A stretch of 64,000 bases of DNA from Gymnopus androsaceus JB14 (taxonomy: Eukaryota > Basidiomycota > Agaricomycetes > Agaricales > Omphalotaceae), in assembly GCA_009733575.1 (NCBI GenBank), contig ML769456.1:62001-126000 (forward strand), read 5' to 3'. Positions 35,752 to 46,083 of the stretch are shown one piece after another (position 1 is the stretch's first letter; every line of letters starts with the position of its first letter). The position numbers were made by a program, and so were the translations under genes. Below the pieces are notes generated by a model. That model had not been told where the DNA came from. It searched no databases and saw nothing but the letters and a program-made list of their open reading frames with translations.

Positions 35752-37510
35752 TCACCACCACTGCCATTCCTTGGCCTTTTTATCTAGCGTTTCAATGGTG
35801 TCTTGTAATGGCTGCGCCTGCTTGTGCGGTCTCATCTGCGGCCGGCGAGCTTTGTGCACATCTTGAAGTTTGTGGGATCGGTGCTCAGCATTATCTTGCA
35901 ATTGAGGCGGCGGCGGCTCTCTAGTGATTATACCGCATCCAAGACACCAATCTCCATCCCAAAGCGCAGCGACTTGTCCGGGTGATACCCCACGCAAAGC
36001 TTCGTCTGGCACAATCTCAAGTGCTCCGTCGTGGGCCCTAAGAGACAGAGTTTAGGACGACTGAAACGAAAAGAAAGGCAAGGCGTACGTACAGTTTAGC
36101 TGTACATGACTGACTTTCCTGGCGATGTCGCACTTTGACTGAGCATCGGAAACCTGTCAGGGTCTGAGATACCAGCAGGAGGTGAATCGCTCCATATCCA
36201 CTTCCAATCAGTGCAAATCACTCGATGTTCGAGTAGAGCTTGGTGATTACTAAAACAGAGTTTAGACCTGAATCGCACACAACGAGATGTAACTGGAGGG
36301 TCGAGACTCACCCACCAGGAACGACGTAGACGGCGTTTTTGATAGGATCCTTGCGACAAACGTATGTTTTCAAAGATTGACCGCTTATTTTAGCTTTTTC
36401 TCCGATAGTATAGGTCCATAGGCCACCATGCTGTCCAATGATTTTTTGGGTTGTGAGATCGATAATTGGGCCGGGATTGGGCTTGAGGTAGGAATCTACG
36501 GAGTGGAGATTCGTTAAAAGGTAGAGCTGGTATTACTTACTCAAAGACTCACTTAAAAAGTGACTGAATTTGCCTCTTTCACCAACGAAACAAAGCCCCA
36601 TGCTTTCCGGTCGTTCTGCAGTCTCCAGCTGATACGTTCTTGCAAGTTCTCGAACTTGGACTTTGGTGAGATCGCCGAGTGGGAAGAGTGCGCGGGCGAG
36701 ACCCTGTTCGGATATTGAGGAAAGGTAATAAGCCTGGTCCTTTATTTGATCTTTGGCGGAGAGTAGTTGAGGACGACCGCTTAAAGACCATCGTTTTCTG
36801 GCGTAGTGTCCTGGGTGCGTCTTGTCTGAGTGGAATGAAGGAAGCACAGTTAGGCTAGGCGTACCTGTAGCGAACCAAGAAGTTCCAGTGTTTGGATCTA
36901 CCGGTAAATGTTCCAGCAAAGCTCCGAATTTGATTTCTCTTTTACACAATAAGTAAAGAAAAATGGTAGGAGACATATCGCGTACCTGTTGCACCAAACA
37001 TCAGGATTCGGGGTAGATCCACTTTCCCAGACGTCCAAAGCTGGCTGAAATATTCTGTTCCAGTATTGGCGGGAAAGATCAATCTGCCTGGAATTGTTGG
37101 GTAGGAAATATCGATAGTGAAAAGAAACCTACCATGGAGCAAGGGATTCCAAGGGATCTACAGACGCGCTGAACATCGTCCCAGTCTTTTTCCCATTCAC
37201 AACCCTTGTCCGTTCCGGATTCGTCTCTTGTGTCCCAGTTTCGCATAAAGATCGCAGACAGATCATAATCCTACATAGAAGATTAGATGAGAAACGCAAA
37301 AGATAAAATTTTCTACTTGGTTTGCGAGCAGCCTTGCAGCGACAGAAGAGTCTACGCCTCCAGACATTCCAACGACCACTGTACAATATTAATCGAAGTT
37401 TTTCTCTGAAAATAAGGCCGACCTTTGGATCCTGGCTTAGGTTCATTGTGGGCGTATGTAGACAATGAGCGAGATAAAAACTGCTTGAAAGCTGCCCGTG
37501 AACAGAGCAT
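35752..37510 (-). CDS. SLM3: Mitochondrial tRNA-specific 2-thiouridylase
   Basis: MnmA/TrmU/Mtu1 enzyme. It thiolates U34 of mitochondrial tRNA-Lys, -Glu and -Gln using ATP and a persulfide. The N-terminus (MLCSRAAFKQFLSRSLSTYA) is a mitochondrial presequence. The PP-loop is VVVGMSGGVDSSVAARLL; next come YDLSAIFMRNWDT, CEWEKDWDDV, PNPDVWCNREIKFG with the first catalytic Cys, FATGHYARK, KDQIKDQAYYLSSI, ERPESMGLCFVGERGKF with the second Cys, GQHGGLWTYTIGEKAKISGQ and VCRKDPIKNAVYVVPG. The C-terminal domain carries ALRGVSPGQVAALWDGDWCL. About eight introns. The exact C-terminus is uncertain because the last stop overlaps a GTGAGT donor-like site. It shares a 75-bp divergent promoter with CENP-C. 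Confidence 0.92.
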
Positions 37511-37585
37511 AATGGAAGAATCTCGGTCCGACTTTTCTCAAAGTCACGAGCGCGCGTCAATCCTGTTGTTTCCCTTCTTCCAATA
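37511..37585. promoter_or_regulatory. Divergent promoter MTU1 / CENP-C
   Basis: 75 bp between start codons, pyrimidine-rich just before the plus-strand ATG. No TATA box seen. Confidence 0.55.
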
Positions 37586-39549
37586 ATGCCAGAAGCTCGA
37601 CGACCTCGACAAAGTAGCCTCGGCGCACGACGTGGCCCACCCAAAGCTCATATCCCTTACAGAGGTGATCCCCTTGAAGTCACCAGAAAGACTGGTATCA
37701 GAATATCCCACAACCCAAATTCCGATGGTTTTGAACCATATGAAGCTTTCGCTCAGCAGGCCGAGAAAATAACGCCTTTTCAGGTCAAAGGTAAACGGAA
37801 ATCTCGCCGCGATGCGTCACAAGAGCCAGAGCAGGAAGAAGAAGAGGAGGGCGACTCTGACATGGATATCGACAGTAAGTCTCTCTCTAATATGATTTCT
37901 CGCCACGACTAATTTGGCTTTACTAGGCCCAATACATTATATTGCCAACTCACGCCAACCAACTTCTCCGATTTCCAGAGTAGGCTCCATGTCTCGACCC
38001 GTAGCACGGAACCCTGCCAATCAGTTTGATGCCCTTCCATCTCCCCATGCCGGTCACCCAACAAGTCTCGCAATGGTAGAGCTAGTGCTCGTCCTTCGCG
38101 TCTCTCTCAGCGTCTCATGGGTAGTGACGATAGCCCTGTATCGGCCAATACGCGTCGAGCGAGTGGTTACGAGGATATGTCGCTAGATTCCGGCTTTCAA
38201 AATGATCTATCTCCTCAGCATCGTAGCTTCACCGAGCTAGATCAGGATGGCATGGACGATGAGGAGCCGGACGGATATCGCGGACGAGCCACCTGTACCA
38301 TCTCCAATCCGAAAGAAGGGTAAAAAGTCTACCGTTGAACGAGATGTGTCGCCGGAGGAATCACCACCGAGGACGCAGACGCCCGATGTTGAGGAGGATG
38401 AGATCCAGCACAAACTTACTGAGGTGGATGAGGAACCTGCGGTCGATGAAGATGAACAGGAAGAAGAAGAAGAGGAGGAGGAGGAGGAGGAGGAGCCGCC
38501 AGTTCCAAGCAAGAAGGTTAAATTGGACAAGGGGAAAGAAAAGGCGAAACCGAAAGGGCAAGCAAAGAAGAAGGAAAATCATCGTGAAGGTATGCCGGTA
38601 TCATTTTTGACTTGGGATTCTCCTCATCTATCCTCAGGTGTGCGCCGTAGTCAGCGCAAACCCATCAAACCACTCGAATGGTGGAGAAACGAGAAGTATG
38701 TATATGAGCGCCCTGCGGCGGGTGGCATTCTTGTACCGCATATCAAGGAAATTATTCGAATACCTGAGGAGCCGAAGGAACCTCTCGGAAAGCATCAACC
38801 AAAGCGGAAACGCGGGAGAAGTAAAACCGTCGTCCCTGCTCTTTCTGAGAACCCTGAAGAAGGTTGGGACGATCATACGTCTCCCGTAAGCGTCGTACTC
38901 GATTGGAAGACCAAAGATCCTGTTGATAAACGTTAGTTGTGCATTGTACTTTGGGATGCTGTCTTCTCACTTTTTCACAGGAATTACTTGTCTCGCGAAG
39001 AACGTCAAGCCTCAACCAGCGGCTAACAGCGAGTGGTTCTTCCAGCGAATATTTGGCGACGACTCTTTCATTGCAGCTGGTCAGCTCGTCATACCGATAA
39101 ACTCAAGAAAGCCCAGCAAAACTACGAAAGATAACACCTATGTCCGTCTTATTAACTATATATTCTACCACGAAATTTGCTGAGCTTGTTTGGTTAGATC
39201 TTTTACATTATCGAAGGTGCCATCAACCTCAAAGTTCACGAGCAGAGTATGATTCTATGTACAGGAGCTATGTTCATGATCCCCCGAGGTATGTTGTTTG
39301 CCTGGCGTATCGGTTCCGCCGCTCATTAATCTTATTTTCTATTCAGGTAACACATATTTCATAGAAAATATCGGTGATCGAGATGCAAAGCTCTTCTTCA
39401 CACAGGCTCGTAAGGAGGAGATAGCTGAAGGCACCGCAGAAGGCACCACAAGCCGTACACGGTCATCGAGTGTGGCTGGGCCGTCAAAACCCCCATCGAA
39501 ACCCCTATCGAAAACGGCAGCCAAGAGAGCTAACACAATTGGAGTATGA
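37586..39549 (+). CDS. MIF2: Kinetochore protein CENP-C (Mif2/Cnp3)
   Basis: Centromere-binding inner-kinetochore protein. The N-terminus (MPEARRPRQSSLGARRGPPK, HIPYRGDPLEVTRKTGIRIS) fits the Mif2 N-terminal region. The CENP-C motif is RRSQRKPIKPLEWWRNEKYV, which binds the CENP-A nucleosome. The C-terminus is the Mif2 cupin dimerisation domain (SEWFFQRIFGDDSFIAAGQL; FYIIEGAINLKVHEQSMIL; FMIPRGNTYFIENIGDRDAK; LFFTQARKEE). A very acidic run (Glu repeats at 38458-38495) lies in the middle. The frame between the N-terminal part and this acidic region is broken: it needs a 35-nt intron at 38076-38110 or a one-base change, and removal of one G at about 38273. Essential in yeasts, so sequence error is likely. 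Confidence 0.93.
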
Positions 39550-40047
39550 GGCGTCGAACAGGCCCTTGAATTCCAACTAGAGTGTAACTTATCTATCTCC
39601 ATCTCGTTTTGTATTTTATTCCTTGTATTTTGTGTCATTCTTGCATATCTACTAGTTGTACATCGCTTTGGAAGTGTCTCCGCCGTACTTGTGATATTGG
39701 GCCAACAAGGGACTTTTTATCCATGATTTCAACCAGAGTCTATATAATAAACAATTTGAACCAACCACCTCGGACTCGTCCGAGTCGTCGTGCTACCAGT
39801 CACTCTATAGGGTACGCTGAGAAAACACTAGAAATACATTTGAGCTCCGTGAAATAAAGTTACAATGATAAAAGTTATGGGGTAGTTGAAAGTCAAGAAA
39901 AATAAAATAAAATTGCGGGAGTGGAAAAAAAAACACAACAAAGTATCCAAGATCAGAACGATAGAACAGAAAAATCTTGTCAAATGTGTTAGAAAGATAA
40001 CAAAATCATCGTCGGGTCGTTTGTGTTTCGTAACGCCTCAAGGCCTC
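39550..40047. other. Convergent 3' region
   Basis: About 500 bp between the CENP-C and F-box stop codons, including an A-rich stretch at 39895-40000. No gene or repeat recognised. Confidence 0.5.
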
Positions 40048-41877
40048 TCAAGATATCATGGGTTCGCCCCAAACCCCTTTGGCAGGTTCGCACTTGACTT
40101 CCGGAATGTACATTCTCAGCCACTGCACCATCTCCTTGCTGATCTGGCTGCACCGGGTAACGTCTATGGAGCGAATACGACGTGGTCCAGGCAGTACCGC
40201 CTGAGGATGCTGAGCAGATCTGTTGGATTTGCTGGAGCGGGTATAACCTGCAGCAACGGCAGAAGCGGATACAGCTGCAGACGCGACCTGGGCTGAACGA
40301 AAAGCACGAGCATCTTGATAGCGGGGATAAGAGTTGGCGGGAAGCCGGGACTCGATAAATGTGCGGAGAGAGTCCCAATCGAGAGAAGTGCACCCATCTA
40401 GGGTCACTGTATCCAGTTTGGGACAAATCCAAGGCTGAGAGGAAGATAAATTCTAAAAAAGAAAACGTTCCTATAAATCAATATGTGGCGCCGTCTAGGC
40501 AAAATTCAGACACGCACATTTAATAGACTGGAGGAAGCATCCTCTACGTCCACCAGTTCTAGTTTGGTCAAGGATGGGAGTTTGCGAAGAAGGGTGACCA
40601 GCTTCGGCTCGTTGAAGAAGCAGGATTCGATCCGCAGCGATTGCAGTGGGAGTCGAGTCAAGGCTTGGTTGTAGAGTAGTTGGAGTATTGGTGTAACGTT
40701 TTCAAGGTAACACATCTCAAGGGACTCTAGATTTGGAAAGGTGATTTGGCTCATGATCTGGCGGGTGAACACGATTCCAGAGTAGTAAAATGAAACCTTT
40801 GAAAGTCGAGGCAGTCGGACCACCTTGGCAGAGACGGGAAGGTCATTTTCTTGGAATGAAGGGGGATAACACGAATCCGAATCCACGTCGGACATATTCC
40901 GTAGAACAAACTCTTCGAGTTCGGGACATTGGCGGAGTATTCCGAGAAGTGTATTCGGCGACGGAACAAACCCGTTGAAATAACCGCCGAGTTTGAGGAC
41001 GCGGAGTCGAGACACCAGGCGTGTATCCCAGCCGAAATTGAAAGAGGTTAACGAACATGAACGGAGTCGTGGAGTGTTTCCGCGAAACAGAGGAAGTGGG
41101 GGACTGGAATAATGATCGTCCTGTGAACGATAGACTTGAATAGTCAACGATTCCAGCACCGGCGCATCTTCCTGACAACGAGAGAGTGCGGCATGCGCTT
41201 GAGGTCGAGTGGGAACACTCAAACTGAAAGACCGTGTTCGCCAGAGTGCGGGTCGAAATAAATCCATCGCATGGATGACCTGCTCCGTGACAGTATTCAA
41301 GTGCTCCAGGCGGGGACCAAAACTGATGGAAATGTCAAGCGGACATGATTTGGATCTCGATAGTTTTCGTCGAGCCTTTTCAAGTGAATCGTGCGGACTG
41401 ACAGAAATTTTGGCCCATAACACTGGAGTATCTAGAACGACCTCCGCCCAATAGCGACTGCACCGAATCAGATAACGAGTCAGAGCAAAAAGCGGTGGGG
41501 CATACCACTGACCAAACTAGCATCAATGTAGGGACCATTACAGGGTTCTCGTCTTCTATTCGCAATACGCCAATCACGAATATCGCCCGCAATAACTCGT
41601 TGGGCAGTCGATGGATAGGTGACTGCAACCTTACCGCTTGCTCTAAATGTGCTTCTAGCTCGTGCCTCTGGATCATCAAGGAAGCCATCTTGGAATCCAA
41701 AGAATGTATGGCTTCACGCAAGCGCGGAATAGATACATTGGGATGACGAGCGGAGACATTTGCCTCCACCGTCTGCGACTTTTGTACAGGTGAAGGACGG
41801 TGGTACTGAGGAGCGGATGGATGAGAAACTCTCCGAGATGCAAAAGTAGCAGCAGGTACACGATGGTATACCGACAT
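40048..41877 (-). CDS. F-box protein (agaricomycete F-box/LRR-like)
   Basis: Starts MSVYHRVPAATFASRR at 41877 (the upstream in-frame codons lack ATG). A helix (EAIHSLDSKMASLMIQRHEL) precedes the F-box core SPIHRLPNELLRAIFVIGVL, which continues after an intron as CRY-WAEVVLDTPVLWAKISV. This is the arrangement of the very large agaricomycete F-box family. The C-terminal part has irregular leucine-rich segments (PRLRSCSLTSFNFGW; LVSRLRVLKLGGYFNGFVP; LPRLSKVSFYYSG; LTRLPLQSLRIESCFF; LPSLTKLELVDVEDA). The last exon begins NLSSSQPWICPKLDTVTLDG after an intron with a GTGCGT donor. Such proteins usually present substrates to SCF ubiquitin ligases; the target is unknown. Confidence 0.82.
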
Positions 41878-42495
41878 AACCCGCGGCAAGAACAAGGAGG
41901 GAGTCAACGAGATCCTTTCAGCACGTTGACCGCCTTATATACTGGCAGGCGAGCGGGCCACGCTGCTAGCTGAATATGGGAGGCAGGCGCCTCGAGGTCA
42001 CTGGAATGATGAATGAGGCCCAAATCGATTGTGTCGGAGGAAACATTTGACAAACCTTTGTCCGATTGTGAAGGGAAGGAGGTGTATCGGTGTATGAAAT
42101 AGAATCAATGAAACGGTTATAAAGAAATCGGAAGGATTACATTCAGATAAAGTTGTCTGGCTTGCGTTCCGTTTTCTGCACGAGGCTTTCAGCTGAGTGC
42201 CGGTGTACCAGTCCGACATCCCAATCTGCCTGATGGCTGACCCTGATATCGTGGGATGAGGGGAAACATCTCGATTCTCGGACACGAGGAGCAACAACGA
42301 GGCAAACTCGGTGACAAAGTTCACGTTTATTCAGGATTCAATTCCCTTCAACACTTTTCCCACCATTTTGTTGGGCCAACAACACCATAATAAGTTGCAG
42401 TAATATCTTTGCTAACACTAGATACACATCGATATCGATTTGGTAGGCATATAGCGTCTTTCTTTTTTGTGGCGTCTCGTTATGAATTTGACCAC
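41878..42495. other. Intergenic region upstream of F-box gene / downstream of PQ-loop copy A
   Basis: About 620 bp. Bases from 42319 on belong to the 3' end of the duplicated PQ-loop unit. The rest holds only a short minus-strand frame (41998-42324) without recognisable features. Confidence 0.5.
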
Positions 42496-43848
42496 CTATA
42501 ATGGACGTTCTACTGGCACTGGCAGAATATCTTCTGAACGTTTGAGGGACATGTAACGAAAGTACGAGTATTGAGAAAGGACCTAGAAGAAGAAGAAGAG
42601 TATGCATTCAGGTATATCCAGCCCCAAAGATTGGAGACTCACGATGAAATCCAAGAATCATTGTCAATGCGCTCCCTTCAGAAGAAAAAGCCATCATCAG
42701 TACCGGAGTTGTTGGAGTTGTTGAAACATTCGCTGATCGGCAAAGTCCTTGACGATATACTCACCTGCGAGCCAACTAGCATTCGTGACGAGGTACGAGT
42801 ACTCCATGCTCTCGACACATATGGATAACGAATACGTCGCGTTACCTAGAATAGTGAAGAAGAACAACGCAGGAGCAAGGCCTTCACATTGAGTTGTAAA
42901 ATTTTTGACTGTTGAGTCACCAGTCAGCCACAGCACACACACGCCATAAACAAAATTTTAGCTCACTGATTTGTGGAACCCGTGAACCAAGCTAAGTAAA
43001 GAATTCAAAAGTAGTCTCACCTAGATGAAGGTAGAATTACATAGCAGATTGCGCTTGTCCATCCAAGAATTTGTGAAATCAAAGTCACGGAAGAACTACG
43101 ACGCTTTGGGAGTTTTTCTTCCATTTCGACATTGTTAGAGATCCACCACGCTGATATTTCGGTGGCTATCACGAATAGCAGCGCGCCCGTATAGCGGAGA
43201 ACAAGTACTTTAGCTGGAGTTACTTTTGGAGTCTGGCCGGCCAACAGTGGTGTTTCTTCGTGATTGGAGACTCGAGGTCTTGTGCGAAGGCGATAATAGA
43301 AGAATTGAAACAGTAGAATCGAGGAGCACAATGAATACTGTGGAAACGATAAGTGCGGACAGTCGTGACAGCATTACGCCAAACTCACATAGGCTATGAA
43401 ACAGTCTGGGTTAGCATGAACAGGAAAATAAGATGTTGGACTCACTCACTGGCAAGGATAATCATTGTGGGCAATAGACCAGCAAGGACAGCCCCAGTCA
43501 TGTTTGTTGAATCGCCTGTTATCAGTTGTTATCAGTGCTGAGCTGGACGATCTTGCAGTATGAATGAAAGTCCTGACCTAGCAGCCATATGATGATACAC
43601 GCCAAAGAAAGGCCCTCTCCCGACTGCAACGAATAATTTTCGTATATTTGAGGTGAGTAGACAACAATCCTTCACGCGGATATTTGATAATTATATTATA
43701 AGTAAATTAGATTAGAATTGCCAAATGATAGCTTACGAGCACGCGATTGAAATCCATCCCAACTAAATACACAAAAAAGGTCAGGACCACTTGTTGGAAC
43801 ACTGAATACACATACAATACTGCTTAAAGTATTGTTGAATTCTGCCAT
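42496..43848 (-). pseudogene. PQ-loop vacuolar cationic amino-acid transporter, copy A (decaying)
   Basis: Same exon layout as copy B: MAEFNNTLSSI, LGWISIACS, IVVYSPQIYENYSLQSGEGL, SLACIIIWLLGDSTNMTGAV, CSSILLFQFFYYRLRTRPRV, TPLLAGQTPK, QILGWTSAICY, LGSRVPQIIKNFTTQCEGLA and ILGNATYSLSIC. Both PQ motifs (SPQIYENY, RVPQI) survive. Compared with B it has one extra base at 42659, which shifts the frame just before the last helix (LDFIVLSQYSYF). It also carries less usual residues at conserved spots (ACS for ACW, LACIII for LAFIII, GDST for GDLT as read). The stop at 42496 is that of the unshifted frame. It is most likely a young, degrading duplicate; a sequence error at 42659 is the alternative. 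Confidence 0.75.
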
Positions 43849-43909
43849 ATTGCAGAGGAAGATAGTAGTAAATAAGGTTAGCGCTGGCATGGGTTAGCGT
43901 AATGATCCA

Positions 43910-44508
43910 GTACATAATACACGCAGATAATGAAGTTCAATGGCGGCCAGCACTCTTCTTATTCACCTCCAGTGGTCCTCAGTGGAGTCCACTGCACCGA
44001 AACTTTGATATCAAATAAACGGTGAAAGCGAGTGAAAGCCACTGGTTTTCGCCGTTTGTTAGTTTTTCTACTGTACATTAATCTCAATATTCAAATTAAA
44101 GACTACAGCAAAGAAGGCGTAACAGCGCCAGTTTACATCGTACAATATGAAAGTCATTGAAAGTCACTGGTATTTACCTTTCCTGCGCTCAAAATTCCAA
44201 TGAAAACCGTTGACCCTCAACTGAAGAATGAGCAGAGAGACAGTGAAAGTCAATGAAAGTCACTGCCTAAGTATAATGGGCAAAATCATCAAAAGTTGAG
44301 CTGCCATAGCAGGTGAAGTCAGTGAGAGTCAATGGAGAAGTTGACAATGTTCACCTATAATGAGCGAGAACCTCAATGGTCTCCATTGAGCTGGTTGTGC
44401 TATAGGAGCTCAAAGTCAGCGAAAGTCAATGGAAAAACAGTGATGTTCACCTCTAACAATTTCAATGACTTTCACTGAAGTCAGCCAGCCATAGGACACA
44501 AAGTGTCA
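43910..44508. repeat. Spacer with interspersed GAAAGTCAATG-type motifs
   Basis: Within ~600 bp the core (T/A)GAAAGTCA(A/C)TG recurs irregularly: about 44032, 44149, 44158, 44232, 44242, 44320 (GAGAGTCAATG), 44413-44430, and on the other strand at about 44463-44476. Short palindromes such as CTCAATGGTCTCCATTGAG (44371-44390) occur as well. No coding frame is visible. It separates the two duplicated transporter units. Confidence 0.7.
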
Positions 44509-44692
44509 GTTCACGTTTGTTCAGATTCAATTCCCTTCAACTCTTTTCCACCATTGTTGGGCCAATAACGCCATAATAAGTTGCAGTAATATCTTTGCTA
44601 ACACTAGATACATCGATATCGATTTGGTAGGCATATAGCGTCTTTCTTTTTTGTGGCATCTCGTTATAAATTTGACCATCCTCTATGATGGA

Positions 44693-45983
44693 CGTTCTAC
44701 TGGCACTGGCAGAATATCTTCTGAACGCTTGAGGGTCATGTAACGAAAGTACGAGAATTGAGAAAGGACCTAGAAGAAGAGTGTTCATTCAGGTATATCC
44801 AGCCCCAAAGATTGGAGAACTCACGATGAAATCCAAGAATATTGTCAGTGCGCTCCCTTCAGAAGAAAAAAGCCATCATCAGTACCGGGAGTTGTTGATC
44901 GGCAAAATCCTTGACAATATACTCACCTGCGAGCCAACTAGCATTTGTGACGAGGTACGAGTGCTCCGTGCTCTTGACACATATGGATAGCGAATACGTC
45001 GCGTTACCTAAAATAGTGAAGAAGAACATCGCAGGAGCAAGGCCTTCACATCGAGTTGTAAAATTTTTGACTATTGAGTCACCAGTCAGCCAAACACACG
45101 CCATAAACAAGATTTTTAGCTCACTGATTTGTGGAACCCGTGAACCAAGCTAAGTAAAGGATTCAAAAGTAGTCTTACCCAGATGAAGGTAGAATTACAT
45201 AGCAGATTGCGCTTGTCCATCCAAGAATTTGTGAAATCAAAGTCACGGAAGAACTACGACGCTTTGGGGGTTTTTCTTCCATTTCGACATTGTTAGAGAT
45301 CCACCACGCTAATATTCCGGTGGCTATCACGAATAGCAGCGCACCCGTATAGCGGAGAACAAGGACTTTAGTTGGAGTTACTTTTGGAGTCTGGCCGGCC
45401 AACAGTGGTGTTTCTTCGTGATTGGAGACTCGAGATCTTGTGCGAAGGCGATAATAGAAGAATTGAAACAGTAGAATCGAGGAGCACACTGAATACTGTG
45501 GAAACGATAAGTGCGGACAGTCGTGGCAGCAGTTACGCCAAACTCACATAGGCTATGAAACAGTCTGGGTTAGCATGAACGGGAAATTAAGATGTTGAAC
45601 TCACTCACCGGCAAGGATAATCATTGTGGGCAATAGACCGGCAAGGATAGCCCCAGTCATATTTGTTAGATCGCCTGTTATTAGTGCTTAGCTGAACGAT
45701 TTTACAATATGAATGAAAGTCCTGACCTAGCAGCCATATGATAATAAACGCCAAAGAAAGGCCCTCTCCTGACTGCAACGAATAATTTTCGTATATCTGA
45801 GGGGAGTAGACGACAATCCTTCACGCGGATATTATAAGTAATTAGAATAGAATTGCCAGATGATAACTCACCAGCACGCGATTGAAATCCATCCCAACTG
45901 AATACCCAAAAAAGGTCAGGACCGTTTGTTAGAGCACTTGATACACCTACAATACTGCTTAAAGTATTGTTGAATTCTGCCAT
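44693..45983 (-). CDS. YPQ1: PQ-loop vacuolar cationic amino-acid transporter, copy B (intact)
   Basis: Seven-helix PQ-loop protein of the Ypq1/PQLC2 type. In yeast these export Lys/Arg/His across the vacuolar membrane. Exons give MAEFNNTLSSI, LGWISIACW, IVVYSPQIYENYSLQSGEGL with the first PQ motif, a loop ending in the second repeat QILGWTSAICY, LGSRVPQI with the second PQ motif, KNFTTRCEGLAPAMFFFTIL, SWLAG, SALTIFLDFIVLSQFSYFRY and a short tail to the TAG at 44693-44695. Introns are short and include one just upstream of the RVPQI exon. Start 45983 is 100 bp head-to-head from PHB2. The second symbol-bearing copy (A) is a decayed duplicate. Confidence 0.85.
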
Positions 45984-46083
45984 ATTGCAGAGGAAGAGAG
46001 TAGTCAATAGGGTTAGCGCTCGGTTAGCGTAAGGATCATGCCAATGCCGGCCGGAGCTGGCGCGCGTTCTTTCTCTCTCAGCC
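45984..46083. promoter_or_regulatory. Divergent promoter PQ-loop copy B / PHB2
   Basis: 100 bp between start codons. It contains GGTTAGCG-like repeats (about 46010-46030) shared with the flank of copy A. Confidence 0.55.

Larger units (their letters stand above)
42319..46038. repeat. Tandem duplication containing two PQ-loop transporter genes
   Basis: Unit A (about 42319-43909) and unit B (about 44509-46038) match along their whole length at roughly 95% by eye, from shared 3' flank (GTTCACGTTT) to the 5' flank (GTTAGCGCT). They are separated by about 600 bp rich in a GAAAGTCAATG-type motif. Unit B abuts the PHB2 promoter and keeps an intact gene; unit A shows a frameshift and conserved-residue changes. 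Confidence 0.9.

Noticed and set aside
38335..38610. Long very basic open frame in the middle of CENP-C
   Set aside because: It is the shifted shadow of the Glu-rich repeat of CENP-C (GAG/GAA codons read out of frame give Arg/Lys).
44537..44788. Alternative C-terminus for PQ-loop copy B in a shifted frame
   Set aside because: The unshifted frame continues the last helix (LDFIVLSQFSYF) and stops at 44693, matching the family, so the longer frame is a shadow.
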